Positions 12,501 to 26,400 of a DNA stretch of 64,000 nt are shown piece after piece. The first letter of the stretch is position 1. Every line of letters begins with the position of its first letter. The DNA is taken from positions 10,306,248 through 10,370,247 of the forward strand of contig QVOM02000021.1 of the NCBI GenBank assembly GCA_003586115.2, given 5' to 3'. The translations under genes were made by a program, and so were the position numbers. The notes beneath the pieces are model-generated. The model did not search any database, was not told the DNA's origin, and saw nothing but the letters and a program-made list of their open reading frames with translations. The DNA comes from Salvator merianae (lineage: Eukaryota; Chordata; Lepidosauria; Squamata; Teiidae).

Positions 12501-15235
12501 ATCTGCCCCACACCTTCCCCTTGTTAGTGTAGAAGGCTTGGCTAGCAAGGTCTGGATCCCAGCCCTCTTTGGCAGGTTCTCCTGCTACAAACTAGCGTAT
12601 GAACTTGTTTGCCCACATACCATTCAAAATGTCATTGAGTAAAACAACACAGAAACTGAATCTGAAAAGAATTTCTATCCCAAATAAGCATTTGTTCTGG
12701 TTTTTTTCTCAAACCTGATTTTGGAAGTGATAGCCATGTTAGTTTCTTTTTCTGGAGAACACAGCGACACTTCACGACTACTATCGGTATTGAGAGAAAC
12801 GGAATCAGACATTCGAGAAGGAGAGGAACAATTGCTGTTGTTCTGATTGCTGTTCTGGGTGGGGTCATCTGACAACGAATCCACATCTTTGTTGCCATCT
12901 AAAAGGATGTAAATTTCATTTATGCATAGAGTTAGCTCATAGGAACAAACAACCTACAAATAATTTCATTACTGTTTTGGAAAATGATCTCTTATGAAAC
13001 TCAGCATTTCAGATCTAAGCAATTTCACCTAACATTTATTTTCTACTGATTAAAAGCTCAGTGTTGCCTACTGCTTAAATTAATCAAAATCTACCAAAGC
13101 TAGCCTTCCTGTTTTTCAAGACAGATGCATAACTATGGGAAATGCATTCCCTCTCTATGGTGGCACTGTAACTGTTTTAGCTTATTTATTGTATCTGTTT
13201 CTATAGTGATTTTATTGTAACCTACCCTGAGACCTTCAGGTATAGGGTGAAATAAAAACATAAAGCAATATAATAATATGCAGTAATATCATTAAGGAGA
13301 GATTTTTAAAAGGCAGGGGAAGTTAGTAAAGCCACAACTATAAACTGAAATTAGAATCCAAATGACTTTTACTCTGTGAAGGTTCAAACACAGATTTACA
13401 TTATAAATAACTGTTTCTCTTACGGCATCAATTCTGGAGAACTATTACAGACTTTAAGAGGTCTGTCCACTTGCTCTAACTGTGAAACTGACAAAGTATA
13501 TTCTGATCAAATAAAGACTACTTTCGCACTGTTTGGTACAAACTCGTGTTACATGCTGAAGCTGAAAAAATTACTCCACTATTTTCATACATTTAGTTGA
13601 TTATATAACTAGATGTTTATTTTTAATTTAAAGAATATTTCATCGGTGTATTCCTTATTAGCAATATGTTATATTTATTCCTATTGTGCAGATTTGTTCT
13701 TGTTGAAAAACGTTTCCAAAGCTGTTCTTTCAAATTGCAAACACTTTAAAGAAATAGAGTTGACTAGAATGCACATTTTATACCTGTTACTCAAGCACTA
13801 ATCAACATGATATGCAAAAATATGATCAAATAATTTAAATAGCATGACTACAAAGTACTGCAGCATAACAATTTCTATGAGGGGCACTAAAATGCATTAA
13901 TTGTTTTAACTACAAGTAAATTATGAACATTTATGAACATAAAAATCAAGAGAAGCTTTCATCATTTGGGAAGACTGTTGAAATCTACCTTTTTTGCTAC
14001 TGCCAAGTGCTACTACTTTTGGTTGGTTAATGGATGTTTCTATGAGGGGTGGTCTCATTTCAGCTATTTTCATTTCTTCATCAGAGGACAGTTCTTCTGA
14101 TTCCTACCAAAGGATGCAGACATAATACGATTATCAAAGTTTGCCAAAAATCAGTATAATCTGTCTAAACAATACCTTATGCACACCTAAGCATTTTTGC
14201 AAGTACCATGCACACTGAACATCTTCATTAGAATTCTTCACATCACACTGAAGCTATTCCTGAAGGAAATGGTTTATTGTCCAACTGTAATAAAAAAAAT
14301 CTGGACTTCAAAACAATATGGTATCTTCAGAATTTTCAGCTGTGCTTTTAGCTACAAATGCTGTTCTCATCATATTTGTAGCCCCTTAAGTGACAGGGGA
14401 AGTGCATTAAAAATACAATACCTCAAGAGTGTCTTCATGATTGGTAATTGGTTTTGTGTCCTCAGAGGTTTTAACTTGAGCACTCATCTGAAAGTTTTCA
14501 ATCTTGTTTTCAGCTTCTGGATCACTAGGCTTCTGTAAACAGTTCCCCATCACAATATGCTCTTCATCTTCCATTTTGTTCTTTGCTGGAGCAGTGTCTA
14601 AGGTCTATGGCAGATTTAAGCATGTTAACTAGTATGTACTGTGAAAATGACACTTATTTAGGAAAAGTTGTTCAGTAAAAATAGGCAACAAACAGTGTTG
14701 AGAACTTGAAGTTGTAATACAGTTGTCTCTCCTTACATGTGATTTCTTAGTGCTGTATATGGTTTCAGCTATGCACAAGAAACTGAACTAATCCTTTGGT
14801 CAGGAGTTTCTCTTGTACATAGTTGGGTTATCAAAGCAGTCTGGTCAGACAGCCACCCTCACTGTATGCAAAGAATGGCAACGGAATTCTGGAATATGAT
14901 TCTCTTTAACCCTCAGTTTTTCATTAAAGTCAACTGGTCCTTATATACTGTTTCACTATACACGCCCATTTTGTATGACCCAAACTATAGCATATAAGGA
15001 AAGGACAACTGTATTTTAACGTGAACAAGTATAATCCCTTCACCCTCCGCTTCTTGCCTTTCCTCTCAATTTTGACTGTATAAAATATACCTTTTATATT
15101 TTGTAACAGCATAGTACTGATTAAAAATATATTCAGAATTCAAAGGTTCTTCCCACTATTGAAAAGCAAAATAAAAATAACTGCTATATTCAGAATTCTT
15201 GCAATAATATTGCCATCTAGCTGTTTTTGTTTTTG

Positions 15236-15286
<51 letters not shown>

Positions 15287-18200
15287 TACCCTGCCTTTTT
15301 TTCAAGCTGTTCAGAGAAGATCTGGCTAAAATGCCTAAACTTCTGCAGAGTCTGGTGGAGTGTTTATTTGCTAAACACATCCCAGGATATGATTTTTTTT
15401 CTAGCTTCCAAAACTATGCTGAAACTAAGGTAGAATGATTCAATACATTTCTGTGGGAAAATAAATTATTTTTCCTTCTTTTTTGTTAAAATTGAAGCCA
15501 AAATTCATTCAGCCTCTTGATTCTTTACTTTTGTTCCTCCTTTGTTTCCTTCCTTTTTTTTCCTGAATTTTGCATAGATTTGAAAGATAGCAGAGTATCT
15601 ATTGATTACTAAATCAACTGACAACAACAGTCAACACCAAAAAATCTGTTTACCTTCACCCCAATGTACCATTCTGAGTGAGCCAAAATGGAAAAAATAA
15701 TTCATGAAATGCAGAGGGTATTGCTCTATTAAATTCTTTATGGGTATATATAAGGTTTGCATAGAACAAATTTTATTTATTTATTTAAGACCTTTTTATA
15801 CCACATTCCATCTTTTAAAATCTCAAAGAGGTTTACAAAACATTAAAACATTAGTAGAGTATTTAACAAAAAAATAAAAAAAAAATAATATGGTACGTTC
15901 ACACTGAAAAGAGATATACAGGCTTACCTTTATACCTACATCCTTCACAGAACCGTGCTGGCTTTCTTGCTTCGTTTCTTTAGTAGCATCTTCTGGGTTT
16001 TCTTCATCTTTTAATCGGTGTACTATTGTTTGAACTGTTTTGACCATATTCTTCAGCTCATCAGGATATGGTGTAGGATACCGCTTCAAATTACCCTCCT
16101 AAGTGAGAGCAAATAATTTTTAGAAACTACATAGGAAATAAAATATGTAACATCACTCTGATCAAATCCGCACTGGGAGAAAAAGGAACATTCTGGGTCT
16201 GTTCACACTTTCAAGCTTAGAATGGTAGACTGCTATCATTCTAAGCTGGAACAGACCCCCCCAGCACAGTGGTCATCCACACTGCAAGGGCTGGGACAGT
16301 CTGGAACCAGGTTTCCAGCACTTACAGTGCGAATGCTGGCCTGCTACCCATGACAGCAGCTGTGAAAACATCTGGCCACTGCCATGGCAACTGGGGACAC
16401 AGAACGCAACTGTGCAGCCATGCTGCACTGTGTGACTGTGTAGTCGTTGCTGTGCTGTGCTGCGGCCTGCAGTGTTCACATATGGAAGTAAGTGTGAACA
16501 CTGCTGACTGGAAGCAGTACAGCTGCTCCTGGTACAGCACAACCTCACATTAAGCATTTTTACACAGTAAGTTTTTAATACTACATGTGTTACAAATTGT
16601 GACCATCCTTTTTTTTGTCGTCACCCCCCCCCTTTTTTTTTTGGTATTGCCTGATTTGGTGTCTTCTGAGGATACATTTCAAGGTGGATTGGGGCTGATG
16701 AGGACAACTGCCAGAAGGGCACCTGATCTGGGAATGATCTTTCTTTTAGAAAAAGTATGGAAGGAAGCAGAAGACCTGGAGAAGGTGGCAATTAAAGAAT
16801 GGAGGAAGCTGAAGAGTTAAAAGCACAAGTACAGAGCAGGCAGCTTGCTTGCCAAAAGGCAATCTGTGAGCTGCTGCATTTAATTCTTCAACTTCCTCCA
16901 TGCTTTAATTGTCATCTCCTCTACCCCTACCTGCTTCTTCCTGCTCTGTTCCTGAGATCACTCCCAAGGCTGCTGCCCCTTCTGAACATTATTCTGCTCC
17001 TTCCCCCCCCCCATCCTTGGAAGGATCAAGCTGCTCTTGGGAAGGGTACTCTAACTCCCGGATTCCCATTTATTTAAATTGCTCTCATTACACATATCCA
17101 CAAAATGTACACGTGTTCAAGAACCTAACTCTGGTGTAGTATGAAGTTTTCCTATAATCTTTATTTCAGATTTCTGGACAGTTTTTCCCCTCCAGCAAAA
17201 GTGTTCAAAGAGATGATCAAAACCTACAAATAAAAACAATTATCTACAATAATTACTGCTGGAACAAAAGCTATATAGCACAAGGCAGCTCAGTAATGTT
17301 CACAAATAAACATCTCCCAGACAAGCACTGGACATGACATACCAGCTTAATTTCAGCAAAGGGGCTGTATCATAGGCCTTCAAACCTCGTCCTTGAAGTG
17401 CATGTGTTTTATTTTACCTGAAAGTTATAATGCCCAAGAGTTTTGCAAAAAATTGAAAGGTCATGTAATAGAACTTGAGAGAAGAATACTATGGGATTAC
17501 CTACTTTAACAAGAGATTCTATTCAAACCAGATAGTGTTTCAAGTACAAAGGGTGAAACGTATCAAGTAGATCATGAAGAATAAAGTAATTACATACCCT
17601 AGGTGGTGCCTCTCTTTCATCTTTATCTTCATCACATTCAAAAGCCACCTGAGCACGCTGTTTCCTCTGCTCCTCCCACAGCGAAGGGTTGAAACTTTCA
17701 TTATCAGATATGAACATAACTAAAGAAAGGGAAAATTGATTCCTAAGCAAATAAGCCATCATACATAATGGATAACTTTTCTTATTAATGTCCTTTTTTC
17801 TTTTTGAAACCAGGCTCTATGCATTATGAATAGGACATGGAGGTGCCAATTTAAAAGTTGAAATATTAGATGGTCCATTTTGATTGCTATCCTTTGTAAA
17901 CAAAGCAGTAGACTGTAACTTATAAACACGGTAGGTTTCAAAAAAAGACATATAAATTCTTCTACAAATCAACTATTCTGAAAATATACTGGAAAAATAT
18001 GCTGAAAGAATAATTCTACTGTTATCAAGCTGCATATAAACATGCCAAAAGGGTTTTTTAATATCAGTTAAGATGGTTTTTCAAATAAAAATATTCCTAT
18101 TCTACCTATAAAACAAAATAAATTTTATTTTTATTTAATTGAAATATACTGTACTTAATGTGCCTAACTGCAGAATCCTGTAAAAAGGAGTTATCATTGA

Positions 18201-21200
18201 ACACATTACACTAACATTTTCACATTTGCTCTTTAACAGACGCAAATTTGCAGTACCACTACTGGCCAAATCAGATTCAAATCAGGATTGTTTACTCTGA
18301 CCAGACCAATCCCTCATTAAGGCATGCCACCACTGCAGTGGCTACACAACAGCGAGTGTGAGCAAAGGATAGACAAGGCCACTTGATGTGGTACCGCTGG
18401 AAAATGGGATCTGCAGCACTCATATAGATCTCTCTGTGTACTATACGCATCTTCCAACCATGGCATAATTGAGGTTTGGGTTACTTTACTCAGTTACTTT
18501 GATCCATCAGGTATGAACATTTAGGCCATTTCTGCACTTACATCCCTTGGAGTGGTTTAACTAGCCCATTCCAGCCTGTCCCGCTCTAAACACAGCAGGT
18601 GCCCTGTATTGCAAGGGCTAGGATGCCACTGTCCAGGACCAATACCAGCAGCAACGAGGAGGCACCTTGTCTGTTCCACTACACATGAAGCGTACTTCCA
18701 TTACAAGCGCCAGCTGGCCTACACTGCCAAGTCCCTAAGGCTAGTACGTCGCGTGTGGAGCACAGGCACGGAGCTGAACAGAACTGTCTCCACTGCCTTG
18801 CCAGTGTCTAACTGCCATCTTTGAAGATAGCATGCCCACCTTCATGCTAAGATTCTGAAAGTAATCTTCAGAGGAGATGCACAGACTGTGAAAGATGAGG
18901 TGGTAATGGTGATGCAAGGACACCATGACACTTCACCAAGTCTACAATCCCCAATCTCATTATTCCAGACCAGGTGCAGAACCACTGACGCCTGGTCTGA
19001 ACAGACAGTGCTAGTATACTGCAGACCTTTTCAAATGGGTCTACCAGTGATCCAGACTGAGGAGCCCTCAGGACCAAAATGGTGCTAGTCCCAAGCAGAT
19101 GAAGCATACTAGGGAGCAACTTGTTCCAGTACAGCAGGCAAGTCAGAAACTGTATTCTTGTGTTTGGGAGTGAAGGGGGATTGATGAAGCAAAGCAAAAA
19201 TAAGAAGTGGAAAGGAGCAAAATCAGAAATAAAACAACTTCTCTGGCAGTTTGCATTTCACATCAGGATTTCAAGTTGTATTAATAATTTTTTAATGAAG
19301 AATGATCAGAGCAACTGTACCTCCTGAGCTTTTCAAACAGATCTATAGTCATCAGTACCAAGACTATGACTTGATCTACTTACAGAATCTTGTAGGTATT
19401 TATAGAAGTTTGCAAGTGACTTAATTTCTTATTTATGTGGGCATTCTGGATGATTCTATGAAACTGCTATTTTGCATCCAAGCCATACCATTCAATCACT
19501 GTTTATCCAATGACTAGCCACGCCTAGGTACTCCTACTGTAGGATTATCAGCAGCACATTCGTAGCAATATCATATGCTTGCAAGAATTGGGCCACCTCC
19601 AGCTGTTGCTGGAATAAAGTGCTTCCAGAATTATCACTTGTTGCTCAGACAGTGGATGGCATGATGTGTACTTGCAGGTATTTCCTGATGAGAAATACTT
19701 GAAAGTGCACAATTGCTGCCCTGCACACATGCGCAGCCACCTTTTTTGGCTGGGTTTCACCCCACAAATGGGCAGTGGCCATTCCCAAGATGGCCAATTG
19801 GGCAAGCAGACGTCCAGACAGCTGAGTGTTTTCGCTTTTTATGTAAAACCTAGGTTGGGAGTTGATTTTCCTGCAATAACGTTATTGCGAGGTATCATCT
19901 CAGTATCTCAAGGCTATGTTGGGATTGCCAAGGACAAGCATGGCAATCCTAATATAGCCCAGGATAATCCTGGTTTTCACACCCTGTCTGCAAGCAGCCT
20001 TGATCTTGGCAGCTGATCTATAATTCTAAAGACTCTTTCAGAAAACCTGCCCTAACTGGCTAAAAGAATTCTGGGAAAGGCTTCTTTAGAACTGGAATGT
20101 TCAAATTCCCAAAACAGACCATTAATACATTAATAATGTATTTTAATATACATTATTTTATTATCATTCCCTTTTTAAAGAATAGAATAAGATAAAATTC
20201 CTACCATCTTCAGATCTTGGTTGCTGAGGAAACATATAATTTGTAAGTACAGTTTTCTGTGTTTCTGGGTCAACTTCTTTTTGAAGTGGAATGAGTGGTT
20301 TAGACTGAGAATGCAACAACAAAAAAAGAAAACAATATTAAGAATGTGCACACAGAATACATAAACACAAGGAAAATAGTTTACGTTCAATTTAAAATTT
20401 ATGTATCCGGACAGGAAATACTGAAATGCTGATTACTTGATGAATTTTGCTGAGCAACCCTACCAGCTGAACACAAACAAAAGCGGATATCTTAAAAGCA
20501 TATGGGGGAGTATTATGCAATGGCTGAATAGAAGAGGCTTTTCAGTCTAAATTTTTTGGAATGGACTGCTGTGCCCAAACAACTTCTGATAGACTCTTTT
20601 CTAAATAATTTAGAAGAGGAAAACATTCCTGGGATATGAATTTATATGCAGATGAATTCCACATTGCATTAAATAGAAAGGAAATAATCCCATGCACCCA
20701 CAGAATTTCATTTGAAGTGCTTGCTGCATTACTTCCTAATGCAAGGTAAATTATGATTTGGTTTATAAATGGTTTGCCTCTTTAGTGTCAGGAAGCATAC
20801 CCATATACAGCAAGCTTCTTTCCAGTAATAAGCTCACTTAGTTCTATCCCATAACTTACTACAGTCAAAGTCAAGGTAGAGGAAATAATGCACACACAAT
20901 ACATTTTATATATCTGAAAAACTAGCTTTTTCAAACAGACAGCCGCCATCATTATTATCACACATTATGTTCAATACACTTATAACAATCTGTGTATCCT
21001 TCAGCCATCAGTATCTTTGGAGACAATAAAAACTTCAGCAAGTTAAAAGCCAAGATGATATTTGACCCCAAAATTTATTTCTGTATGTTTCCATATTCAA
21101 TCCTTTAAAATAAAAAAAAAACTTCTGAACATCTAATTATGATTTTTTTCAAAAAAAAATACCTCTTACCTGATTATCCGATAACCACATGGCAGTGAGC

Positions 21201-23362
21201 TGCTGAAGTTTTGTAAAGCTGAAGGGCAAATATTTCAGCCTGCAAATAAAACACATGAGTATTACTTTTACCTAAAACAGGCCATAGACAAGGTAACATA
21301 GAAAAACTATACATTGGCATTATGGTCCTTTCTGCATCTGATTTTATCCCGGAATAAGGACCTGCCATCCACATACTGGTACAGACTATGGCAGGACCTG
21401 CCCAGGGCCTGGCATGGTCTGCACTAGCATGTGGATGGCAGTTCTCTATTGCAGAATAAAATGCTAAGTTTCTCAAGCAATTTTAGGAACTGTTGTCTAT
21501 GAAGCTTTGTTTACTTAACTAATCATTTACAGGGTATGAATTTTTTTAGAAATCAGATTCAGAATTTTTGGTAGATGTGAACTAATGTAACTGAGATCAT
21601 ACTAACATGTACTGTATATGAACATGCTTTATACATGGCATTGGTTACAGTATTAACAACTTTGGCTTTTCTTCAAATAGCACAGGTCAGCTGAGTTTCC
21701 CCAGGGATGGAAGCCCAGCAAAAATGACATTAACAGGTATTTCTGAGAAAAGAAAAAAATGTTAGCAAGCATTTCCTAACAGAAAGAACAAGTTCAAATA
21801 ATGACTGTCACAGTGCGTGCTTTTAGTGCCATCCAGCACCAGCAAAAAATGTCCACTGGTGTTTTTTGCAAAGCCTCACACTTATGCTGGGCTTCTGTTG
21901 CTAAGGAAGCCCAAATGATCTGTGGATATGGGGCTGAGAGCCGGGTCCCCTTCCAAAGCCCTAGAATTGGCTATTTAACAACAGATTTCCAGGTCTTTTG
22001 AAGCCTTTGCTTCAGTTAATGGACTTCTACTTCTGACCCAGGTATCCTACCTTACTTCGCATTTGCTACTCTTCATGAAAAACACAGACTACAAATCCCG
22101 TAAGTCCTGGCCAGCGCCAACTTGAAAAAAGCTGCTTTAGAACAAAATGATATGGGCAGATATTTTAATTTCTCAGTTTCTTCTTTAAATATTACTGGCA
22201 GGAGAATAATACAATAATTTAGTTAGCCATAAGTGCTTTAAAAAGACACAGAGTTGGCGACTTCGATCTTTTGATTTTATAACTGTTTGTGGATCATTAT
22301 TTTTAAATATTGCTTAGACCTGCAGAATAACTTCAGACATGCCAGTGTGATTTTAAAAAAATGTGGTGTGCTCTTCCTGCCTGCCTGCCATATATTCAGA
22401 GGTCACAGGGTGGGTCACAATCAAACCAGTATAAAACACAATTCCCAGGCAGTTTACCATGTTTATCAGCTACGCTGCTGATAAAATCCAAAGTTAACTG
22501 TAGATACACATAATGAGTTATAATACTATCACAATCCTAATCTATACCTGTTGCTGAGAAAACTATTTCTCAGCATCTTGAAAAAACATAACTCTCTGTA
22601 TTTGCATAATTATGTAATGTGCTCCACTGCCAAGCCATTAATTCTGTTTCACTCAAGAATATCGCCTACATGGCAACATGCAGAATTTTAAAACGGGAAC
22701 GACTAAACCACAGTAACAGAAAGTATCACTGTGACAAAATCTGAAGCAAATAGCAGCAAGCAACTACTCGCTTCCTCTTATCAGATACCACTGTATAAAC
22801 AATGTTTGCAGAACGAACAGCCAAAAATGTTTCAACAAAAGTCTTAACATCACTCTGTCTTGTTCAGATGACTGAACTACAGTTGCTATGACCCCTCACA
22901 ACTGGCTAGATAAGGTGGAGATTTAAGTCTAAAAGCATTTGAAGAACAGTACATTAGGGGATCCAGGTCATTAGAAATACGTGCAAGAATCACTTATCAG
23001 TTTCAGAAGAAATCGCTCCTAAATCCAACTACTTCTCATCTTGTCAACACAACTATAACCTCTGCCTCTACACATCTATCCCAACATTAAGCTCTTTCAA
23101 AGGCAACTCTACCATTAGGTGAACAACGGAAGATTCAACACTAGCTGGCATACCAGACCAGCAAGCCAACCAGGAGCCTCCCTTTCGCACACACCAGTGT
23201 TTGAATTAAAAAGTCATAAAGAACACATCTGTCTTCAAATGAAAGAACATGTGGGAACGGAAGAGCAGTATTCCAGGGACTGATACCTGGGAGGGGGTTT
23301 GCAGGCAGCCAACCAATCATTATTCAAACCAAAGAAATGGGTCCAGAGAACGGGAAAAGGGA

Positions 23363-23426
<64 letters not shown>

Positions 23427-26400
23427 AAACGGGACTGAAAAGAATACAAGTATCTGGTTTTAAAAAACAAGGTGAAGATTTGAAGGTTTGAATATCTGGC
23501 TTTTGGGAGAGGTGAAAAAAAGCCAGAAACTCACACTGGAAAAGGGGATTAGTAGTAGTGCGGCGGGGCTCATGGGCAGCCAACCAACTGCTGAAGTAAT
23601 TCCAAGAAACATATCCAGAGCAATGGGAAAGGGAATGAGGTACAAGAGTATAAAGAAGGCAGCATTAGGGTGCTTCTTTTCAAGGGACATGTGGCAGGAA
23701 GGTGCAGAGGTGTAAACAGGAAGTTAAAGGTGGAAAACAGGAAGAGTTTCCATTTGATCTCTTTGTGGCTATAGCCATAATTTCCAGTGAGATAGGTGTT
23801 CACAGAATTTTGTTTCTGGCAAAACCAGTAGTAAATCTGGATACCAACTCCCTATTTGGGATGAATAACGTGAAGGATTTGATCCAATATGTTTTATATT
23901 GCAAACTGAATATTACACCTACAGCCAAATTCCTTATTCCACTGGTAGTATAGTCACAATCATGTGATCTGTATCTTGCCGGCAAATATACATAGTTATA
24001 AAGCAAGTGGTACTGCTTGATTTTGTAGCAAGGAAGGATCAATAATGGTAAGAAGTACTATTAATTTTAAAGGGAATGAACTTATGAATTTTTAATGTAT
24101 TTCAGCTTGCTAGAACCTATGGTTACAGATAAAGAATTATGATAGCTATAAATGGACTACAAAACAAGTGAGCAAACACTATTCTACATTTACATTCTTC
24201 TCCTCTTATCCTACTAGCATCGAACTGTAGATCAAACTTGTAAGATGCACAGGAGAGCAATGGGGACAGTGCTTCTCCCACAGAATCAATAATCAAATTT
24301 GTATCACTCAGATGAAACAAAAGATACTTTTATTGCAAAAAAAAATTATAATTAGATACCATGATTTATTACAGCTTTATCACGGTCTTACTCCAAGATC
24401 TCAGAATGGTAATGTATTTCTCTTTTATTTACTTTATTCTCATAACAAGCCTGTGTGAGAGGACAGTTTGAGTCACTTTAATTCATGAAAGATCTGCCAT
24501 TCTACAGCATACTCATATAAAAATGCAAATAACAAACCTATTGTCACTTAGATTGATGACTTTTAATTTCTGCATATCACCCATTTCCTCTGGGAGGAAC
24601 TCCAGCTTATTAGAATGCAAGAAAAGAACAGTTACATACTTCCAGTTTCCAATCTGAAAATGAATGAATGAACAAACAGGTTTTATTACTTTACAGTTCA
24701 CATTATTTGCTGAACACAACTGCCTTGGTATGCAAAGGCAAAGATACACCTACCACCAATATTGAGAATCTTTTAAATAAGATAACATGAACAATTCAAT
24801 GCATGGAATTGCATTATGCTAAAAAAAAAAAGGCAAAAAAATTTACTTGGTATTTTCTTATATGCAGACATCATCACTACAGTTATACAGCTTGCTTCAT
24901 CCCACAACTGTGGATACATTAAATGCTTGCTCACGCTAAACTGAATCATTTTTGCTCAAAGCATCATCATCATCATCATCATCATCATTATTATTATTAT
25001 TATTCTCAGCAAAATGCATTTTAATGGCAAAGTCGTCAGGCTAGTGACATCAAGTTTCACAAGTCTCCATCATATTTACTGTTTCACCTCCATGACTGTA
25101 GAATGGGACTTCAGGAATTCATTCTGCCCACTATATTTTAGCAACTGCTTCAAATGTATAGAAGTAAAAATATACCAAAAATTCATGTGGACTTACTGTT
25201 TCTTATATTCCTAAACTTCTATAACAAGGAGAAAATTAGATCTATGAATGAGACTGTACCTCTGGTGGCAACTGTGTTAAAAAGTTATGATCTGCAGCAA
25301 AAGTCCTCATATTGGAAAGCTGGCCTATAGATGAAGGCAAAGCTTCAATCTCATTGAAGCTACAATCTAGTTCTTCAACTGACGTTAACCTGAAGTGAAG
25401 TAGAATAAAGTTAAATTTTTAAAACCTTTTTCTATCACATTTCCACTTCAAAGACAGACTAACAATAATGATAGACTATATCAGTCTTAAATGCATCAGA
25501 GATAGAATAGCCTTCCCATCTCCTTCAAAATAAGAATACAAAAAATGACCTTCTAGTCCACTAATCTGTTCTCACAGTGGCCAATACATTAAATGTAGAA
25601 GCCCCAAAATAGGACATAACCACAATTTATGCTAACAGTTATATAGATAGGCACCGGGGCTAGTAGCTATTGATGCCCTTGTCTTCCGTGAATCTGTCCA
25701 AATCCTTTTTGAAAGCATTCAAGCTGTTTACCATCTAAGCTACATGAAGCATAACAAAATGAGGTAAGTTCTACAGATAGGCTGGAGCACGGACCACAAA
25801 ATCAATCAATCAATTAATCAATCAAATACTATGTCTATATGGCATTTCATCAAAGCATCATGACCTTATAAGTCACTGTGAAAGAAAACAACAAAGCAAA
25901 GTAATACTTACCCTCCTATAGAGTCTGGCAAATACATTAACTGATTTTCATCAATTTTAAGGATTGTTAATTTTTTCAGGGAACCTGTTATAAAGCAAAT
26001 CCTTTATTAAAATAACGTCCTGTTTAAAAACTAACTGGACGTTTTAGCAAGGACTAATAGGAGCAAGCATGGAAAGCAGATAGTTCTTTCCCTCTACCTG
26101 TTTCACTTCAATCTACAAAGCAAACAAAAGAACTATACTTTCCACTGGTAAATTGCTGACTGTCTCTACTGATGAAGGGTTCTCTGACTATCTCTCCACA
26201 TGGGCATTGAGGCCCTTCAAGGGAAAGCAATATCCCCCCAGATCATCATCTTTGATTTTACACAGTTATCACCATAACTGTAGATAGGTGAGAAGCTTAA
26301 GTGACAAGAGCATTTTAGACCTAACAACCAATCTTCACTGTGTTCTTTACTCCCCAACATCAATACCCCAAACTCTGGGAAGCCCCTAAAAAAGAGGGAT

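Larger units (their letters stand above)
10130..12714 (-). other. ERBIN intron c18-c19 (2.6 kb), rich in transposons
   Basis: Contains, in plus-strand order, a tRNA-derived SINE (10318-10606), a Tigger-like element (10796-11356) and an L1-like ORF2 tail (11960-12440). About half the intron is therefore inserted DNA. A short stretch near 11440-11475 (ATGCCTCTAAAGGCCA) resembles the CR1/L3-type fragment at 51215-51440. Confidence 0.8.
14605..15927 (-). other. ERBIN intron c15-c16 (1.3 kb)
   Basis: Holds a TA-flanked MITE (14720-15011), a (TA)n(CA)n microsatellite (15240-15287) and, next to exon c15, a TTTATTTATTTAAGACCTTTTTATACCAC-type SINE/LINE tail (15773-15850). Confidence 0.75.
21240..24537 (-). 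other. ERBIN intron c11-c12 (3.3 kb)
   Basis: Contains a partial Harbinger-like MITE (21324-21464), a SINE/LINE-tail-like stretch near 22385-22445 (AGGTCACAGGGTGGGTCACAATCAAACCAGTATAAAACAC) and a (GAAA)n tract (23360-23429). The Lys/Glu/Arg frames across the tract are artefacts. Otherwise nothing recognised. Confidence 0.65.

Noticed and set aside
16269..16557. 94-codon frames on both strands over the same interval
   Set aside because: These are in a repeat with inverted segments and CTG/CAG-rich content; no protein similarity is recognised.
23249..23583. Open frames rich in Lys/Glu/Arg or Phe/Leu/Ser across 23360-23429
   Set aside because: They are translations of the (GAAA)n microsatellite on both strands, not proteins. 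The same applies to frames over 38168-38230 and 42182-42239.
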